Notes under the pieces: generated by a model
The model's database searches: none
The model's input: only the letters and a program-made list of their open reading frames with translations
What the model was told of the DNA's origin: nothing
Program-made: the position numbers and the translations under genes
Shown here: positions 60,401 through 64,000 of the stretch, one piece after another
How the letters are laid out: every line of letters begins with the position of its first letter
Numbering within the stretch: position 1 is the stretch's first letter
NCBI GenBank assembly: GCA_023213395.1
Contig: CM041465.1
Span: 86,187,741 to 86,251,740 of the forward strand
Direction of reading: 5' to 3'
Length of the DNA stretch: 64,000 nucleotides
Origin: Cycas panzhihuaensis
Lineage: Eukaryota; Cycadophyta

Positions 60401-61962
60401 ATTCAATATTGTAATTAAGTATAAAAAGGGATCTAATAACAAAATTGTGATATGTTATCTAGACCACCTTGTTCCACTTCTTCTTCTACTTTTGTTTGTA
60501 GTTCTCTTATGAGTTTGCAGTGGAACCAATGCATCATGAAGAGTACAAAGACTTGTACCATGAAGATGAAGCTTTGAAGGAAGAATTAGAAAACCTAGCG
60601 AAGGAAGACCTTCCCGGCTTGCTTGGAAGGATGGTCTACTTTTCAAAGGGGAGCACTCTATGTTCCATCAAAAGGAGACAAGATCAAGTGGCTTAGAGAA
60701 GCCCATACTTCTAAAGTATTTGGTCACTTTGGTATAGAGAAGACTTTAGCAAACTTGAGAAGATATGTTGTATGGCAAAAATGCAATATAATGTAAAAAA
60801 TATGTAAAAGGATGTGTAATGTGTAATACTTCTAAACCTTCTTCTAGAAAATTAGGATTGTATACACCACTACCTATTCCCACTAGGCCTTGGGAAAGTA
60901 TCTCCATTGATTTTTAGGGACTTCCCATGACTAGGAAGGGACATGATTATCTTTTGTTGTTGTAGATAGGTTTAGTAAAATGATATGTCTAATACCTTGT
61001 AAGAAGACAATCACGTGCACAGAGCGGTGAGTTATTCTTCGAGCATGTATGGAAGAATTTTGGCTTGCCTTCTTCCATCATTTCGTATCGACACTCGATT
61101 CCTTTCATCATTTTGGAAGTCACTATGGGAGATGATGGATACCAAATTGAAGAGGAGTACAAGTTCCCATCCTCAAATGATGGACAAACCAAGTAGCGAA
61201 TGTAACTTTGGTACATCTATCGAGGGATACAATTCAAGCATCCAAAGACTTGGGATGAATCATTGGCTTTTCTACAATTTGCTTTTAATAGAGCAATGCA
61301 TGCATCACACTCTAAAGCACCTTTTGAAGTTTGTTTGGGATACTTACCTCAAAGTCCATTTGACTTAGAGTTTTCCATGCAAGCTAAGGAAGGATCCGTC
61401 AAAGAGAAGGAGGAGCATGACAAGGCTTTAAGATACTTGAGAAGATCCAGAGAGTCCACAAAGAAGTACATGATCAACTTCTAAGGACTCAACAAAAGTA
61501 CAAGGAAAGACATGACAAGAATAGGCAAGAGTGTACTTTCCAAGAAGGAGATTTAGTATGGTTATACTTGAGCAAGGAGAGGTTAAAAGGAGAAGGTAAG
61601 AAACTCAAACCTATAAGGTATGGACCATTCAAGATTTTGAGAAAAGTAGGTGGCAATGCTTTCCAACTTGATCTTCCACCTTATATGAAATATATTCTGT
61701 AGTAAATGCTGAATACTTAAAACTCTTTGAGCCCTCCATGCTAGATGAGGAACAGGACCAATTCACTTTACCTTCAGTTGATGATTTGTATTTGGAAAGT
61801 GAGGAGCCTCTCGAGGAAGATTGTATCTTGAGAGAAAATCTACCAAAACAAGACATAAGACACATGAATCTTTCGGGATTGGAGTAGTGGCAATTGCCTT
61901 GTAATGCCAAGTGGTTTAGTAGGCAACAAGGAGAACAAAACTCCCCCCATCTCCAATTCTAA
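57471..61962 (+). pseudogene. Array unit 4 gag-pol
   Basis: 4492 nt, the shortest. The gag start is open to 57680, then a shifted frame is open 57616-57963. The protease block and the region before RT are open at 58328-58879 and 59026-59298. RT and RNase H are heavily broken by indels. Shares ATTACGAAAG and other variants with unit 3. Confidence 0.9.
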
Positions 61963-62002
61963 GCCAAACAGAGTTGGCTATTTTCCAAGGAAGGGGGAGC
62001 CA

Positions 62003-63059
62003 TGATCCAGGAGGATCTACCATATGTTTACAGGATGCGAAAAATGCTAGGCATTGGCATAACTAAAAGAGATATGGCCAAATGGTATCAAAATTCTATG
62101 AAATTTTGTTTAAAGAGATAAGACACATCCCACTAGATGTGTACAAAAAGGTGGGGTTCAGAAAATATCATTTGATTAGAGTTCAAGCCTTGTCTTTGCA
62201 TAATAATTAATCCCACAGCTAGCAGAAAAAAAATAGAAAATATATATTATAATTATATGCATAGAAACATGGCCAAATGACATCCAAATGAGCTAAAATT
62301 TTGCGGAAGCGGAGGAGACATGCGTTTCTATACGTGTACCAAATTTGAGCTGAATTGGAGTCCGTTAAGGTCAGTTACAAGCTACAGCTTTTAAGAATTG
62401 CATGAAGGCCACTTGGACAGCAGAAAAATAACAAATACATATTATTATTAAATGAATAAAACTGCAGCCAAATGACATCCAAATGAGCTGTAAATTTGAG
62501 GAAGCTGAGGGGACATGCGTTCCTAGACGTGTACCAAATTTGAGCTAAATTGGAGTACGTTAAGATCTGTTACAAGCTATAACATTCTAAGAATTGTATG
62601 AAGGCCACTTGGACAACATGCATTCTGGTGGTTAGTGGTTATACTTGCATGATTGCCACTTGTTAAACATGCAATTCAGGTTTCTTTCTATAAATTGAGC
62701 CCTTCTATAGGTTAGAGAGGTGGTTCTTGGATACTTGACTTGGGAAGCATCCTTGGAGAAGCATTTGGAGGGTTGGAGTCCCCCTTATGGTATAATTGTA
62801 ACATTTATTCCTTGTAATTTTACCATTCTTTTTCTAGTTGATCTCTCCACCATTAAATGGAGATTTTTATGGTTTAATAAAAGTATTACTCCTCATACTT
62901 TTGGATCAATGTCAAGTATAATTGATTTGGTGTAGAATTTTCCTTTCATGGGCTCATTGTTGTTTTGATGTTATTGAGCTTTCTACACTAACTCCCGTGA
63001 TCTCAAGGAGGAAAGATTGATAATTGATTTCTTCACCAAACTAAGCTCTTTTGGGATCA
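62003..63059 (+). repeat. Array LTR 5 (1057 bp)
   Basis: TGATCC...GGATCA. TATAAAT 62689-62695, AATAAA 62876-62881. It separates unit 4 from unit 5. Confidence 0.95.
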
Positions 63060-63065
63060 TATTTT

Positions 63066-63077
63066 GGTATCAGAGCC
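63066..63077 (+). other. Array unit 5 PBS (intact)
   Basis: TGGTATCAGAGC, followed by CTCTGATC where units 1-4 read CTCGATC. This is the only complete initiator-Met PBS in the array. Confidence 0.9.
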
Positions 63078-63102
63078 TCTGATCTTTGTTGTAGGGACTT
63101 GA

Positions 63103-64000
63103 ATGGTACAAACAAGGAAAGGATACAAAGAGAAAGGTGAAGACTTTCTTGTGTTGCAATCACCAAGAAGACAAAGAAAGAATCCAAGCACCATGGTCAA
63201 AAAGAAGATGGAGAAATTAGATTTGAAAGGCTTGAGAAGAACGTCAAGCCTTGATGCAAATGATGACCCACCTTCTACCTCTAGTCAAAGGAAAAGGCAA
63301 AGAGAAGGAATTTGAAGGAGGATCCACATATGACCACGACCATGAAGAGGAAGAGGAGGAGACCTTAAAGCACTCTTTTGAAGAAAGCAAGGGTACTTCA
63401 TCTCATCAACCCTTCAAGGTGGAGGCAAAGTTGGATATTCCAACTTATGATGGAGAGGTAAATGAAAAGTTGGACCATTGGTTGGATCAACTTGAAACCT
63501 ACTTCACAATCTATGCTTATAGTAATGCTCAAAAGCTTTCATTTGCTAGGCTCAAGATGTGTAAACATGCATTGACATGGTGGAATGCATCTTTGAAGAC
63601 GCATAATGTATCTTCTCTTTCATGCTGGGATTTTAAGAAAATAATAAAGAAGCAATTCTACCCCATAGGTCATGAGGAAGACCAATGGGTCACTTGGCAA
63701 TATTTACGCCAAGGGAGAGGTGTAAGTGTCCAAGACTATACTTCTTTATTTTTAGGCATGGCATGCTACTTGGTATTAATATGGATGAACATATCACTCT
63801 TATGAAATTCATTGGAGGATTACATGAATACATAAGGAAGGAACTAAGGCTTTTTAAGGTTCAATCCATTGGAGAAGCAAGTAGGATGGCTATGGCAATA
63901 GAAAGCAAAAGTAAGAAATCTACATTCATGTATAAAGATTCTACTTTACTTCTAATAAGTATGAAAAGAATCCTAAATCAACTCATCAAAAAGGCAAGAA
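63103..64000 (+). pseudogene. Array unit 5 gag (cut by window edge)
   Basis: Starts M-V-Q-T-R-K-G. Open piece 63251-63805 carries the acidic stretch, the conserved K-L-D-I-P-T-Y-D-G-E-V and the H-A-L-T-W-W-N block. Indels near 63200, 63465 and 63945 shift the frame. The sequence ends before the zinc knuckle. Confidence 0.85.

Larger units (their letters stand above)
39432..64000 (+). mobile_element. Family-G tandem array with shared LTRs (4 full units and part of a fifth)
   Basis: LTRs start at 39432, 45071, 50716, 56372 and 62003 (spacing 5639, 5645, 5656, 5631). One LTR sits between each pair of internal regions, and no target duplication or foreign base lies at any junction. Each internal region has PBS, gag-pol remains and PPT in the same order and strand. 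The array runs off the right edge. Units carry many 1-3 base indels, so no unit has an open gag-pol. Confidence 0.95.

Noticed and set aside
39432-64000. Array as a true satellite or a CRISPR-like repeat
   Set aside because: Each period has LTR, PBS, gag-pol and PPT; it is a retrotransposon array, not a simple satellite, and there are no short repeats with spacers.
1-64000. Host genes, tRNA or rRNA genes between elements
   Set aside because: Every stretch can be assigned to E0, E1, E2 or family G; no unassigned sequence longer than a few bases was left.

Overview
The window is plant nuclear repeat DNA. I see no host gene, rRNA, tRNA or CRISPR array. It is a nested stack of Ty3/gypsy LTR retrotransposons from two families. 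The plant assignment rests on Tat-clade elements carrying an archaeal-type extra RNase H (aRNH), a plant-mobile-domain (PMD) ORF, and LTR elements primed by initiator tRNA-Met. Species or clade cannot be read from the sequence.

Family T (large Tat-clade elements with LTRs of about 2.6-2.8 kb). E0 (+ strand) is visible as its 3' end, 1-2579. E1 (- strand) starts at 2580, inserted 54 bp into E0's LTR, and runs off the right side of the window. E2 (- strand) occupies 8106-29650 and sits inside the PMD ORF of E1. E1 reads, in element order (right to left): 5' LTR (38325-39431, interrupted), PBS, gag, PR, spacer, RT, RNase H, integrase (ends 31495), an ANTISENSE spliced PMD ORF (30863 back to 7427, split by E2), a sense aRNH ORF (6207-5785), PPT, 3' LTR (5367-2580). 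E2 has the same plan but has lost RT, RNase H and integrase. E0 keeps integrase and aRNH but lacks the PMD cassette. All are decayed by stops and small indels.

Family G (about 6.74 kb chromovirus-like gypsy, 1.05 kb LTRs TGATCC...GGATCA, initiator-Met PBS, single gag-pol frame of about 1517 codons). It occurs as a complete element on the - strand inside E2 (10723-17465, TSD CTCGG), as a solo LTR on the + strand inside E2 gag (25045-26091, TSD TTAAG), and as a tandem array on the + strand inside E1's 5' LTR (39432 to beyond 64000). The array is LTR-int-LTR-int-LTR-int-LTR-int-LTR-int..., with period 5.63-5.66 kb and one shared LTR at each junction.

The most unusual points are: (1) the shared-LTR tandem array with a pairwise history of unit duplication; (2) the array's small indels fall on CAG/CTG/CCG (CHG) sites, which looks more like methylation-linked sequencing error than ordinary decay; (3) the 3' module of family T, where a free-standing aRNH ORF (exactly 423 bp in three copies) and an antisense PMD ORF with a conserved 111/114-bp intron are transcribed divergently from a region with a conserved TATATAAG core; (4) the PMD cassette is present or absent between members of one family.
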